Positions 35,139 to 43,413 of a stretch of 64,000 bases of DNA are shown here, one piece after another. The notes below the pieces were generated by a model that made no database searches, was not told where the DNA came from, and saw only the letters and a program-made list of their open reading frames with translations. Numbering within the stretch: the stretch's first letter is position 1; every line of letters starts with the position of its first letter. The position numbers were made by a program, and so were the translations under genes. Source of the DNA: JBCDJG01 sp038748065 (lineage in GTDB: Bacteria > Pseudomonadota > Gammaproteobacteria > Pseudomonadales > Halieaceae); NCBI GenBank assembly GCA_038748065.1, contig JBCDJG010000021.1, positions 1 to 64,000 on the forward strand, given 5' to 3'.

Positions 35139-36533
35139 ATGGCGAGCAAGAAACCGGAAGCAGGGTTCAGCGCCAGGTCCAGTTCGCGGCCCGGCGTTAA
35201 GTCCAATGCAGGGTCCCGGACAGAGTCCAGTGCTGAGTCCAGTGCAGTCCCCACAGGCCGAGTGGGCCGCTTCGCCCGCGTGGCAAAGATGGCGGGCGGT
35301 GTTGCGGGCGGCATGCTTGCCGAGGGCACGCGGCAGCTTCGTGCAGGTAACCGTCCGCGCGCGCGAGACCTGCTGTTAACGCCTGGTAACGCCAAACGGG
35401 TTGCAGACCAGCTGGCGGATATGCGTGGTGCGGCCATGAAAATGGGCCAGATCCTGTCGATGGATACGGGCGATTTCCTGCCGCGCGAACTGGCGGATAT
35501 TCTCTCGCGCCTGCGCTCGGATGCGCGCTCCATGCCGCATAATCAGCTGGAAACAGCCATGCTGGATGCCTATGGAGACGACTGGAAATCCCTGTTTTAT
35601 AACTTCGATTACAAACCCCTGGCGGCGGCCTCAATCGGACAGGTACACCGGACCATTTCCCCCGACGGCCGCGATATTGTGTTGAAGATACAGTATCCAG
35701 GCGTCGCCAATAGTATCGAACCGGACGTGGATAACATCGCAACCGTACTGAAGCTTTCGGGTTTGCTACCGCCCACGGTCGATATTCAGCCGCTGCTGAA
35801 CGACGCCAAGAAACAGCTGAGAGACGAAGTCGACTACTTAAAGGAAGCGGAGTTTCTCGAGGCGTTTAATGAACTGCTGGGTGAAGATGAGCGTTTCTTG
35901 CTGCCGCAAGTATTGCCTGAGCTGACCCGCAAGAACGTGCTGGCTATGACCTATGTCGCGGGCAGGCCGATTGAAAGCCTCGCCGAAGAGTCGCAGGAAG
36001 AAATCGATCGCGTTATGACAGCGTTGATCGACCTGATGCTCTCAGAGTTGTTCGAGTTGCGCATGGTGCAGACTGATCCGAATTTTGCGAACTATCAATA
36101 CCGCAACACGGACGGCAAGATCGTGCTGCTCGATTTCGGTGCTACGCGCCGCTTCAAAGCGACCTTCGTTCGCAACTATCGCAAGCTGGCGGGAGCGGCC
36201 ATGGCCGGTGATGCCGAGGGCGTGGTCGCCGCTGCAGAGAAAGTGGGTTACGCCATGGGTGACGAAAACTCAGAGTATCGAGCCATCGTGCTGGAGTTGT
36301 TCCTGTTGGCCCTGGAGCCCCTGAAAGTCGACGAGGCCTATGACTTCGGTGACTCCCCGATCGCCCCTGACATGCAGGAGCTGGGTCAGCGCGTCACCGA
36401 GTTTAAAGACTTCTGGCAGGCCCCGCCGACTGATGCTGTGTACTTCCACCGCAAACTGGGCGGCATGTTTATGCTGGCCGCGCGCCTGGGCGCGCGCGTG
36501 AATGTGCACCGCCTGATCAGTCGCTGGGTTTAG
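35139..36533 (+). CDS. Second ABC1/UbiB-type atypical kinase family protein
   Basis: 464 aa. KMGQILSMDTGDFLPREL (KxGQ), AAASIGQVHRT, IQYPGVANSIEPDVDN, VQTDPNFANY and IVLLDFGATRRF match ABC1 kinases well. The first 30 residues are Ser/Arg-rich and low in complexity (SARSSSRPG, SRTESSAESSA), with a matching repeat in the DNA, probably a disordered tail. The ATG follows the stop of the previous ABC1 gene at once, so the two are translationally coupled. Its last 4 bases overlap the end of the convergent WS/DGAT gene. Confidence 0.88.
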   Translation: MASKKPEAGFSARSSSRPGVKSNAGSRTESSAESSAVPTGRVGRFARVAKMAGGVAGGMLAEGTRQLRAGNRPRARDLLLTPGNAKRVADQLADMRGAAMKMGQILSMDTGDFLPRELADILSRLRSDARSMPHNQLETAMLDAYGDDWKSLFYNFDYKPLAAASIGQVHRTISPDGRDIVLKIQYPGVANSIEPDVDNIATVLKLSGLLPPTVDIQPLLNDAKKQLRDEVDYLKEAEFLEAFNELLGEDERFLLPQVLPELTRKNVLAMTYVAGRPIESLAEESQEEIDRVMTALIDLMLSELFELRMVQTDPNFANYQYRNTDGKIVLLDFGATRRFKATFVRNYRKLAGAAMAGDAEGVVAAAEKVGYAMGDENSEYRAIVLELFLLALEPLKVDEAYDFGDSPIAPDMQELGQRVTEFKDFWQAPPTDAVYFHRKLGGMFMLAARLGARVNVHRLISRWV

Positions 36534-37999
36534 CCGCTGGCTGTCCTACGCTTGCGCTTGGCCTTGGCGCGCGGTTTTTTTGCATCCAATGCGGCGGAAC
36601 GAATCTCGTCGAATGATTCCTGCAGGCACTCGGCGTAGAAGGCCGGATCGGGCATCTGGTCTCGGCATGCTGTAAAGCTCAGGGTAATAGAGCCCTTTTT
36701 GTTTTGCACCGCGGAATACACCACGTGGAACAGGCCGCAGCCCGGCATCAGTGGCCCGAGGCTGAAAGAGTTGATCAACTCGGCACCGCAGAGGTAGAGC
36801 TGGAACGGCGCGCCCGGCACATTACTCACCACCGTGTTCATAGTGGGATTGGCCTCTGTGAGCCCTGTCGATGATGCTGCCCGAATGGCCAGCGAGATCA
36901 CGTTGCCCGGCATGACGTCGGTCAGGTCGAGCACGATGCGTGGCCCAAGCGCCTCGGCATATGCCTTCGCCGAGACGGATTCTTCATGTATCGCCGCGAG
37001 GCGATCCAGAGGGTCCGCGATATCGGTTCGCAGGCCAACATTCATGAAGCCCACCATATTACCGCCGGCCATGCGCTCCTCCGGCGAGCGAACGTCGATG
37101 GGGCAGCCTGTCACAAGCTGCCCGTCGGGCAACTCGCCTTTGCTATCGAGGTATCTGCGCAGGCCGCCAGCAACAATGCTCAACATTGTGTCGTTGATCG
37201 TGGCGCCCGGTTGGGTGTTCTTTATCGCGCGTACCACTTCGAAATCGAAGTTTCGCCCTTCGACGACCCGGTGGCGGGATATCTTGCCCTGGAAGCGCGT
37301 TTTCTGGCGCTCTTCCAGCTCGTAGAAGTCCTGGGCCCTGCGACCTTCACGTATACGTTTGACGGCCGGTATAGCCTCCCTGAACATATCGACGACTTCG
37401 CCAGGTTTTTTCCAGGCGTCAATGTAGGCCTTGGCCAGCATGCGGGGAGTGGATACGCGCTCCACGATCCAGGGTGGTGCTTTGCCGGGGTCGCGCATTT
37501 CAGGCGTCAGGTCATGCATGATGTTCATGAACTGCGCACCCGTAGCGCCGTCCATGGCGCAGTGATGTACCTTCAAAAGCAGCGCGAAGCAGTTTGGCGG
37601 CAATCCCTCAACGTTGTTCAGTCCTTCGATAATGTACATTTCCCAGAGTGGTTTATCCCGGCGCAAGGGTTGTGAATGGAGGCGTGCGGCCAGAATGCAA
37701 AGCTGGCGCCAGTCTCCGGGCTTGGGCAGGGCGATATGCCTGACGTGGTATTCGAGGTCGAAATCAGGATCTTCCACCCAGTAGGGTCGGCCAAGGTTCA
37801 TCGGCACGAACTGCAGCTTGCGGCGAAAAATAGGGGACTCGTGCAAGCGACTGTCCAGCATGGAAAGTATTTGCTTGAAACGGACCTTGCCGCTTTCGGC
37901 GCTTGACTGGTCGTAGATACTGACGCCGCCGATGTGCATCGGCATGCCATCTAACTCAGCATGCAGGAATAGTGCGTCCTGGCCAGAAAGCTGCTCCAT
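36530..37999 (-). CDS. Wax ester synthase / diacylglycerol acyltransferase (WS/DGAT)
   Basis: Transfers an acyl group from acyl-CoA to a fatty alcohol or diacylglycerol to make storage wax esters or triacylglycerol. 489 aa with the catalytic HHCAMDG (145-151, HHxxxDG), the PLWEMY element (117-122), NDTMLSIVAGGLRRYL and VSNVPG downstream, all of the WES_acyltransf family, and a basic C-terminal tail (KKPRAKAKRKRR). Start ATG 37999. It faces the acyl-CoA dehydrogenase/ABC1 genes tail to tail with a 4-base overlap. Confidence 0.92.
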   Translation of the reverse strand: MEQLSGQDALFLHAELDGMPMHIGGVSIYDQSSAESGKVRFKQILSMLDSRLHESPIFRRKLQFVPMNLGRPYWVEDPDFDLEYHVRHIALPKPGDWRQLCILAARLHSQPLRRDKPLWEMYIIEGLNNVEGLPPNCFALLLKVHHCAMDGATGAQFMNIMHDLTPEMRDPGKAPPWIVERVSTPRMLAKAYIDAWKKPGEVVDMFREAIPAVKRIREGRRAQDFYELEERQKTRFQGKISRHRVVEGRNFDFEVVRAIKNTQPGATINDTMLSIVAGGLRRYLDSKGELPDGQLVTGCPIDVRSPEERMAGGNMVGFMNVGLRTDIADPLDRLAAIHEESVSAKAYAEALGPRIVLDLTDVMPGNVISLAIRAASSTGLTEANPTMNTVVSNVPGAPFQLYLCGAELINSFSLGPLMPGCGLFHVVYSAVQNKKGSITLSFTACRDQMPDPAFYAECLQESFDEIRSAALDAKKPRAKAKRKRRTASG

Positions 38000-38111
38000 C
38001 GCGAAACCCCCTAATGTGCTCTTATCGAGCTAAGTGTAGCCTATGACAGGCTAGCGGGAGGAAAAGCGGCAGCGCCAATCATGACGCTGCTGGGAGTAGC
38101 TGAGTTGGCAG

Positions 38112-39332
38112 CTATATGCTGCCAACGAGGGACTCGCCAGCTGCCCGTTCTCTGCGAATCCGTATGGTCAGCGGGATCAGTACCAGAACGATCAACGGCG
38201 CAAAGATCACCAGCAGTCCCACAAGGGTGCTGCCCATGCCATAGCGATCCAGTGCCCAGCCCAGTAGTGGCCCAGTCACAATGAAGATTCCGCGAATGGC
38301 GAGGCTGACCACGGAGTTAACTGTCGCACGAAAATCACCCGGCACCCGGCGGTTGAGCGCGTTGTAAAACACGGTCATGCTCAGACCTCGGGAAACCTGA
38401 ATAAGCAGCGCAATCAGCGCGCCCATCCAGCCGCCTAGCAGGATCATGCCTGCCAGCCCAAGCATGGGCAGCACTGCGATCAACAGCAACAGTCGCTGTG
38501 CGCCTATGCGTTGCTCGAGTGCGCCGGCGTAACGCGCCGACAGGCTGACCGTTAGGGCAAACAGCGCCCAGATGTAGCCAAAGCCTTCGAGCGGAATGCC
38601 TTGAAGCTCCCAGAACTTCTGGTAACTCCAGAACACGTGCAGCGCCAACAGGCCGAAAACGATTATTGCCAGGGCCGTCCACAGCACAACGGGCTTACCA
38701 AACAGCAGCAGTTCGACGATCCGCCGTGCATTGTCGCTGTGCCCCGCGGTGCTGCGCTGGCGTGGCGGTTCAACCAGGGTTAGCCCAAGCAGCAGGGGGG
38801 CAAAGCCCGTGACCGCCTGTACCCAGATGATCCAGTCCATTGACCACAGCAGCAGCAGGCTCGCAACGACACCGGCAGCGCCCGAGGCCGCTGCCTCGAT
38901 GGCGATCAGACGGCTTAGCGACTTGCTCGGTCCGGCGGTGGGTTCACCCCGATTGGCGAGGTGTAGCTCTGTGTCGTAGAGCATGGCCAGGTCGGCTCCC
39001 GATAACAGGCTGAAGCCAACGCCCAGCAGCATCTCGTAGACGATGAACTCGGCAAATGTATCCGCCCACAGCAGGGAGAAGAAGCCAACACTGTTGATGG
39101 CTGCACCCAGCAGAACACAGTTCCGCCGCCCCCAGAGATCTGCGAGATAGCCCGAGGGCACTTCGAACAGGGCAATCGTCAGCGCGAATATGGCCTGCGT
39201 CTGCAGGACCTGGCTCATGGACAGGCCATAGCCCTGCAACAGCGGCACGAAAACGGGGACCACAATGAGAAAGCTGTGGAAAAAGCCCATCACGTAGATG
39301 GTGCGAATGTTCTGCTGCAATGACCTGTTCAT
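38112..39332 (-). CDS. MFS transporter
   Basis: 406-aa, about 12 membrane helices. The motif between helices 2 and 3 is GYLADLWGRRNCVLLG, the MFS motif A, and GLSMTVFYNALNRRVPGDFRATVNS lies in the second half (given only as a place marker, residues about 315-340). Substrate cannot be told; drug or metabolite efflux is common in this subgroup. Start ATG 39332 is chosen for a usual MFS N terminus; ATG 39341 or a further upstream codon are possible, and no strong ribosome site helps. Confidence 0.85.
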   Translation of the reverse strand: MNRSLQQNIRTIYVMGFFHSFLIVVPVFVPLLQGYGLSMSQVLQTQAIFALTIALFEVPSGYLADLWGRRNCVLLGAAINSVGFFSLLWADTFAEFIVYEMLLGVGFSLLSGADLAMLYDTELHLANRGEPTAGPSKSLSRLIAIEAAASGAAGVVASLLLLWSMDWIIWVQAVTGFAPLLLGLTLVEPPRQRSTAGHSDNARRIVELLLFGKPVVLWTALAIIVFGLLALHVFWSYQKFWELQGIPLEGFGYIWALFALTVSLSARYAGALEQRIGAQRLLLLIAVLPMLGLAGMILLGGWMGALIALLIQVSRGLSMTVFYNALNRRVPGDFRATVNSVVSLAIRGIFIVTGPLLGWALDRYGMGSTLVGLLVIFAPLIVLVLIPLTIRIRRERAAGESLVGSI

Positions 39333-39400
39333 AACGCTCATCTCTGTCAAAGACAGCCTGTCGAGCGCCTGGCGCGGGGTCATTTTTCAGAAGGGGAACG

Positions 39401-39439
39401 AAAAAGGCCTCCGGAACCAGGTTCTCGGAGGCCTTTTTT
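39401..39439. terminator. Bidirectional intrinsic terminator
   Basis: Long hairpin: AAAAAGGCCTCCGGAACC (39401-39418) pairs with the following GGTTC, one bulged T and CGGAGGCCTTTTT, ending at 39439. Both strands end in a T-run of five or six, so it can stop transcription either way. On the minus strand it lies directly after the 36-aa small ORF (39459-39569) and before the MFS gene, which it separates from that ORF. Confidence 0.85.
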
Positions 39440-39458
39440 CTAATCTAACAGGATCTCC

Positions 39459-39569
39459 TCAAACCACCTCGCCATCGATATGGCGCACCGAACACAGGCG
39501 TACCGGCGTCGCGGTCATATCGCCGCTGCGCTTATACGCTGTCCATTGTTCGGTGAATCGGCTGGTCAT
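39459..39569 (-). CDS. Small ORF, 36 aa, unknown
   Basis: A 36-residue product starting MTSRFTEQWTAY, with Arg- and Thr-rich middle and an acidic end (HIDGEVV). ATG 39569 follows GGAGAGAACC, a good ribosome site, and a strong intrinsic terminator comes 20 bases after the stop, so the unit is a complete small transcript. No signal peptide or membrane helix and no recognised family. It might instead be a small RNA. Divergent from the secreted 123-aa gene. Confidence 0.5.
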   Translation of the reverse strand: MTSRFTEQWTAYKRSGDMTATPVRLCSVRHIDGEVV

Positions 39570-39734
39570 GGTTCTCTCCGTGTCAGAGTGCATATAGTGC
39601 CTTTCGGTGAGGCGTCTGGCAATGCGACGTGTCCGACGCTGTGAAATAATCACGGTGAAATCGGGACTGCCTTTGGCTCGAGGCCCAGGGAATGTTGCTA
39701 ACCTTGTAGATCAGAGAACAACGGAGAGAGAGTG

Positions 39735-40106
39735 ATGGTAGTAAGAATAATAGCGGGTATTGCACTGGCCTTGGGTACAGCCTACGCCGGAGCGGATAGC
39801 CTGACAGCGGCAGCCGACGATTTGTGTGAGCACGTCAAGTCCTGCGCGATGGCGCAAATGGCGGCGGAGGAGGACCTCACACCTGAGATGCGCCAGATGG
39901 TCGAGCCTGTTATTCAGAATATGTGCAGCAGCATGCGCGGCCAAATTCAGGATGTCGGGTCCGGCCATCCGCTCTATGGCCCCTCTGTTGCCTGTATGCG
40001 CAGCATGTCCAGCATCAGCTGTGACAAGATGATGGAAGGCGACGGCATGTATACCGACGAATGCAAGGAATACGAAGCGCGCGTGAAGGCGATGGCCGGC
40101 GAATAA
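39735..40106 (+). CDS. Secreted cysteine-rich small protein, unknown function
   Basis: 123 aa. A clear signal peptide (IIAGIALALGTAYAGA) precedes a mature domain with six cysteines (in DLCEHVKSCAM, QNMCSSM, VACMRSM, SSISCDKM and DECKEYE), enough for three disulfides in the periplasm, and many Met residues. The start ATG 39735 has GGAGAGAGAG just before it; the GTG one codon earlier would do equally well. Not recognised as a named family. Confidence 0.65.
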   Translation: MVVRIIAGIALALGTAYAGADSLTAAADDLCEHVKSCAMAQMAAEEDLTPEMRQMVEPVIQNMCSSMRGQIQDVGSGHPLYGPSVACMRSMSSISCDKMMEGDGMYTDECKEYEARVKAMAGE

Positions 40107-40145
40107 TCGTCAAAGGCCATCGCTACTATTTGTCGCTGATCACCG

Positions 40146-40673
40146 CTACAGGTACTGTCGAAGAACGAGGGTATCGCCGCGCTGGCTGAATTCTATGTGC
40201 TTCAAAAAACTCATACCCAGCAGGATGGCTTCCATGTTCAGTCCCGCGGCGATGCCGGCCTCAACATTGTCTAAACGAATATCGCCAATACTGACCTCGG
40301 ATAACACGGTCGCATAGCTCGTAGACAGACCGTTGGCCGTTTGTGTGCGATAGGCGCGGCCGCGCTGTAGCCCGAGTTTTTGCGCGACAGGCGCCGGAAT
40401 AGCGACACCGGTGGCTCCCGTATCCAGCAAAAAGGTGACTTTTTCACCGTTTATGCGCCCCGTAGTCACATAGTGCCCCTGGCGATTTCGCTGCAGGGTC
40501 ACCTCCCGAACACCGTCATCTGAGCGCGTTTCCGGCGAATGGTTGGGATTAAACTGCTTCTCCAACAGGTCACCAAAAAGAAACATGCCGAGAACCAGAA
40601 ACACCACCCAGGCGAGAGCCTGCATGCCGGCTCCTATGCGCTTCTGTTCCTTGATTCCCTGATGTTCGTCCAT
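40146..40673 (-). CDS. Retropepsin-like aspartic protease (TIGR02281-type), membrane anchored
   Basis: 175 aa. One membrane helix at about 19-36 (ALAWVVFLVLGMFLFG) anchors a periplasmic single-lobe aspartic protease domain: FLLDTGATGVAIP with the catalytic Asp84, and LLGMSFLKHIEF near the end, the second hallmark of the clan AA family. Such proteins act as dimers, with one Asp from each subunit. Substrate unknown. It is convergent with the secreted cysteine-rich gene and divergent from the peptidase-MA-like gene. Confidence 0.88.
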   Translation of the reverse strand: MDEHQGIKEQKRIGAGMQALAWVVFLVLGMFLFGDLLEKQFNPNHSPETRSDDGVREVTLQRNRQGHYVTTGRINGEKVTFLLDTGATGVAIPAPVAQKLGLQRGRAYRTQTANGLSTSYATVLSEVSIGDIRLDNVEAGIAAGLNMEAILLGMSFLKHIEFSQRGDTLVLRQYL

Positions 40674-40784
40674 AGTGTCGTTTTAAAGTGATCCCGATCA
40701 CAGTTTGACCACCAAACATGGTGTTTGCTCCCGCCTGGCTCTAGATTCAAGGGCAGGCGGACTGTTCAACATAATAACGAGAAA

Positions 40785-41486
40785 ATGAAATCGCAACGCG
40801 TTTTGACAGCATTGGGCTTAATTGCCCTACTGTCGTCCAGCTTGCCGGCGCAGGCTCAGGACCCGATGGAGATTGCAGCCAAAGGCATGCATGACCTTTG
40901 GCTTTTCCTGCTGGGTGATGAGCGCATAAATCGGGTGGTGTTTGAATCGCTGTCGGCAGAGTATGCGGTGGCTGACGTTGAGCGCGTACAGCCTGCCGAT
41001 CAGGCGCTGCGCTTCCGAGAGCTGTCGCAGCGCATCACGACTGCCCAGTTAGAGCACGCACCGCCCTGGTTCCGCGAAGGGCTCGCTGAGTACTACGCCC
41101 TGCTGGAAGTGCGTGGCCCAGTCAGCCTGGTCAAAGCGAACGGGCAGTACATGGAGGTTTTGAGCAAGGCCCGGCCACCCTCGCTGGACGACCTGTTCAG
41201 CCTCGACGACAGCGCATGGCACGAGGGTGGCGATCCGCCCTACAGCATGCAGGCCTGGTCACTGATTTACTTTCTGTTGCAGTCCCGCCATGGACGTTAT
41301 GCACTGCAAGATATGGTTCGTTGGGCCGAAGACAATCCTGAGAACGGTAACGCGATGATCGTGGCTCTCGATCGCGCATACCCTGGTGGTTTGGTGAAGC
41401 TGGAGCGGGACTGGCACGAATGGATGGTCGCCGCGCCCCTGAACGTCGCTCGCCTGAGCCGCCCCTGGGCGAAACCCCTGCTCTGA
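40785..41486 (+). CDS. Secreted peptidase MA-like (DUF1570-type) protein lacking HExxH
   Basis: 233 aa, signal peptide at the N terminus (VLTALGLIALLSSSLPAQAQ). The PPWFREGLAEYYALLE segment matches the part of gluzincin peptidase-MA/DUF1570 proteins that carries the third zinc ligand (EGLAEY). The HExxH helix expected about 20 residues before it reads FRELSQRI, with both His missing, so it is probably not an active metalloprotease. The C-terminal WSLIYFLLQSRHG and a short helical tail fit the family. ATG 40785 lies after AACGAGAAA. Family assignment is by pattern only. Confidence 0.6.
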   Translation: MKSQRVLTALGLIALLSSSLPAQAQDPMEIAAKGMHDLWLFLLGDERINRVVFESLSAEYAVADVERVQPADQALRFRELSQRITTAQLEHAPPWFREGLAEYYALLEVRGPVSLVKANGQYMEVLSKARPPSLDDLFSLDDSAWHEGGDPPYSMQAWSLIYFLLQSRHGRYALQDMVRWAEDNPENGNAMIVALDRAYPGGLVKLERDWHEWMVAAPLNVARLSRPWAKPLL

Positions 41487-41580
41487 GCCGATAGCACTCT
41501 CTTTGACGTTGCATGCTTTGATGACACCTGCAAAGCAGCGATAATGGGCACGCCTTAATTGGATAGCCAACGGCGGCGGC

Positions 41581-42357
41581 GTGCTGGAACTGGTACTTTT
41601 CGAAAATGATGCAGAGGGTGCGCGCCGCGCGATGCAGGCAGGCATCAGTGCTTTCATGGTCGATCTTGAGCTGATGGGCAAGGACCTGCGTCAGCTGGGT
41701 TTTGACACGGAAATCCGACCCGGGCAGTGGAGCGATCTTGAGGCGATAGCGGCAGAGCCGGGCGCCCGGGCCTGGTGCCGCATTAATTCCTACGGCGAGC
41801 ATACGCCGGGCGAAGTAGAAAACGCTGTATCGGCAGGCGCATCGGTGGTTTTGCTGCCGATGGTACGCAGGGCCGACGAGGTTAGCGCTTTTCTGGGTCT
41901 CCTCAATAGCCGCTGTGAAGCGGCGATTATGGTAGAGACTCGGGAGTGCGCCGAAATAGCAGCGAGCCTACAGAACCTGCCGATCGATCACGTATTTTTC
42001 GGCCTGAATGATTTCGCCATCAGTCGCGGTAACAGTTTTATTTTCAGCGCGGTGGCCGACGGTGAAGTAGAGGCTGTGCGCCGTGCGATGCCTGAACGGT
42101 CCTTCGGCTTTGGCGGCCTGACAGACCTTCGACGTGGCGTGCCGATACCCTCAGCGAGACTACTCGAGGAACTGGAGCGTCTGAACTGCAGCTTCACCTT
42201 TCTCAGGCGCTCATTTCGCCGGGATGCACAGGCTATCGGCGCAGCAGAGATTGTCTCGGGTATTCAAAGATATTGGCGCGAGTGCGCGAGGCGCAGCGAC
42301 GAGGAGCGACTAGCAGACCACGCGGCGCTATTGCGCGTCATCGAGGCCAACCGATGA
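41581..42357 (+). CDS. HpcH/HpaI aldolase/citrate lyase family protein
   Basis: 258 aa TIM-barrel enzyme of the aldolase/citrate lyase superfamily. ARAWCRINSYG (Arg binding the acid group), VVLLPMVRRADEV, AAIMVETREC (metal Glu) and DHVFFGLNDFAIS (metal Asp) are the matching parts. It would cleave or form C-C bonds with pyruvate or a similar 2-oxo acid in the presence of a divalent metal. Start is GTG 41581; no good ribosome site is visible and no better in-frame start exists upstream. Its stop overlaps the epimerase start (ATGA), so both are in one operon. Confidence 0.75.
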   Translation: MLELVLFENDAEGARRAMQAGISAFMVDLELMGKDLRQLGFDTEIRPGQWSDLEAIAAEPGARAWCRINSYGEHTPGEVENAVSAGASVVLLPMVRRADEVSAFLGLLNSRCEAAIMVETRECAEIAASLQNLPIDHVFFGLNDFAISRGNSFIFSAVADGEVEAVRRAMPERSFGFGGLTDLRRGVPIPSARLLEELERLNCSFTFLRRSFRRDAQAIGAAEIVSGIQRYWRECARRSDEERLADHAALLRVIEANR

Positions 42358-43355
42358 TCACTCACCGAGGGGCGATGGAGGGTAGTTACTGGCGCGGGCG
42401 TCGGGTTTTGGTCACCGGTGGCTCATCGTTCATCGCGGCTTCTCTCGTGCGCAGGCTGCTGGAATTGGGCGCAGAGGTGAACCTGCTGGTGCGACAGGGC
42501 TCGTCCCTCTGGCGCCTCGCCGAATTGCAGCAGCAATGTGCAGTGTGCAAGGGTGATATTGCTGATCGTGACGCTGTTCTCCAGGCCGTTAGTGCGGCCA
42601 GCCCTGGCGTCATCTTTCATCTGGCAACTGCCAGGGGCTCAGAGCTACCCGCCTCGCAGTACATTAGTACGTCCATTAACGCAGCGGCCTATTTACTGGA
42701 GGGTTTGAAGCTGCAGCCGAGCCCACCTCGGCTGGTCGTGGCAGGCTCCTCGATGGAGTATGCACCCGGTACAGGCGCTATGACCGAGCGGCATCCCATT
42801 GCACCGCGCACCCTGCACGGCACGGTGAAAGCGGCTGCCGGGCTGCTTTATGCCCAGGCCGCCTATGACGAGGCGCACTGGATCAAGCAACTGCGGATAT
42901 TTCATGTTTACGGGCCATGGGAGTCGTCTCACCGTTTTCTTTCGACTGCCATTCGGCTCGCGCTGGCCGGCGAAGCTGTACCCTTGGTCGCTGGCGAATC
43001 CCGACGGGATTGGGTGTATGTGGACGACGTGGTAGAGGCCTTATTGCTGGCGGCGACGGTACGGTCTTCTGAGCATATATTTAATGTAGGCTCGGGGTTG
43101 GAGCACGATAATGTCGAAGTGCTCGCGGTACTGGAAGAGATTCTTGGCCGGCGCATAAGTACTTTGGCTGATGCCTTGCCTGTGCGTCCATCGGACAGCG
43201 CGCATCGATGCGCGAATATCGCGCTCGCAGCAGATACGCTGGGCTGGTCGCCGCGCTACCAACTCAAGGACGGACTGGAGGCGACACTGGCCTGGATGAG
43301 GGCGCATGCTGCTGCGAAATCAAGCGGCGATGAGAGTGCGCCAACTGTGATCTAA
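42354..43355 (+). CDS. NAD-dependent epimerase/dehydratase (nucleotide-sugar type)
   Basis: 333 aa extended SDR. Rossmann motif VLVTGGSSFIAASL (GGxxFI), HLATARG, SSMEYAPG for the catalytic region, the HGTVKAAAG segment with Lys (the Tyr position is His-Gly-Thr, so the YxxxK is altered), IFHVYGPWE and DWVYVDDVVEAL typical of sugar-nucleotide enzymes. The start ATG 42354 overlaps the aldolase stop by ATGA. With the aldolase and the glycosyltransferase that faces it, a role in making an unusual surface sugar is an inference. Confidence 0.8.
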   Translation: MITHRGAMEGSYWRGRRVLVTGGSSFIAASLVRRLLELGAEVNLLVRQGSSLWRLAELQQQCAVCKGDIADRDAVLQAVSAASPGVIFHLATARGSELPASQYISTSINAAAYLLEGLKLQPSPPRLVVAGSSMEYAPGTGAMTERHPIAPRTLHGTVKAAAGLLYAQAAYDEAHWIKQLRIFHVYGPWESSHRFLSTAIRLALAGEAVPLVAGESRRDWVYVDDVVEALLLAATVRSSEHIFNVGSGLEHDNVEVLAVLEEILGRRISTLADALPVRPSDSAHRCANIALAADTLGWSPRYQLKDGLEATLAWMRAHAAAKSSGDESAPTVI

Positions 43356-43413
43356 GTTGTACTAGACCGCGCTGCCGTTGGCTGCACTTTAGAGTTGGCT
43401 TCATTCAGGCGCA

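Noticed and set aside
38104..38126. Stem-loop at the end of the MFS gene (GTTGGCAG ... CTGCCAAC)
   Set aside because: Eight-base arms overlap the coding end and no U-tract follows; too weak to call a terminator.
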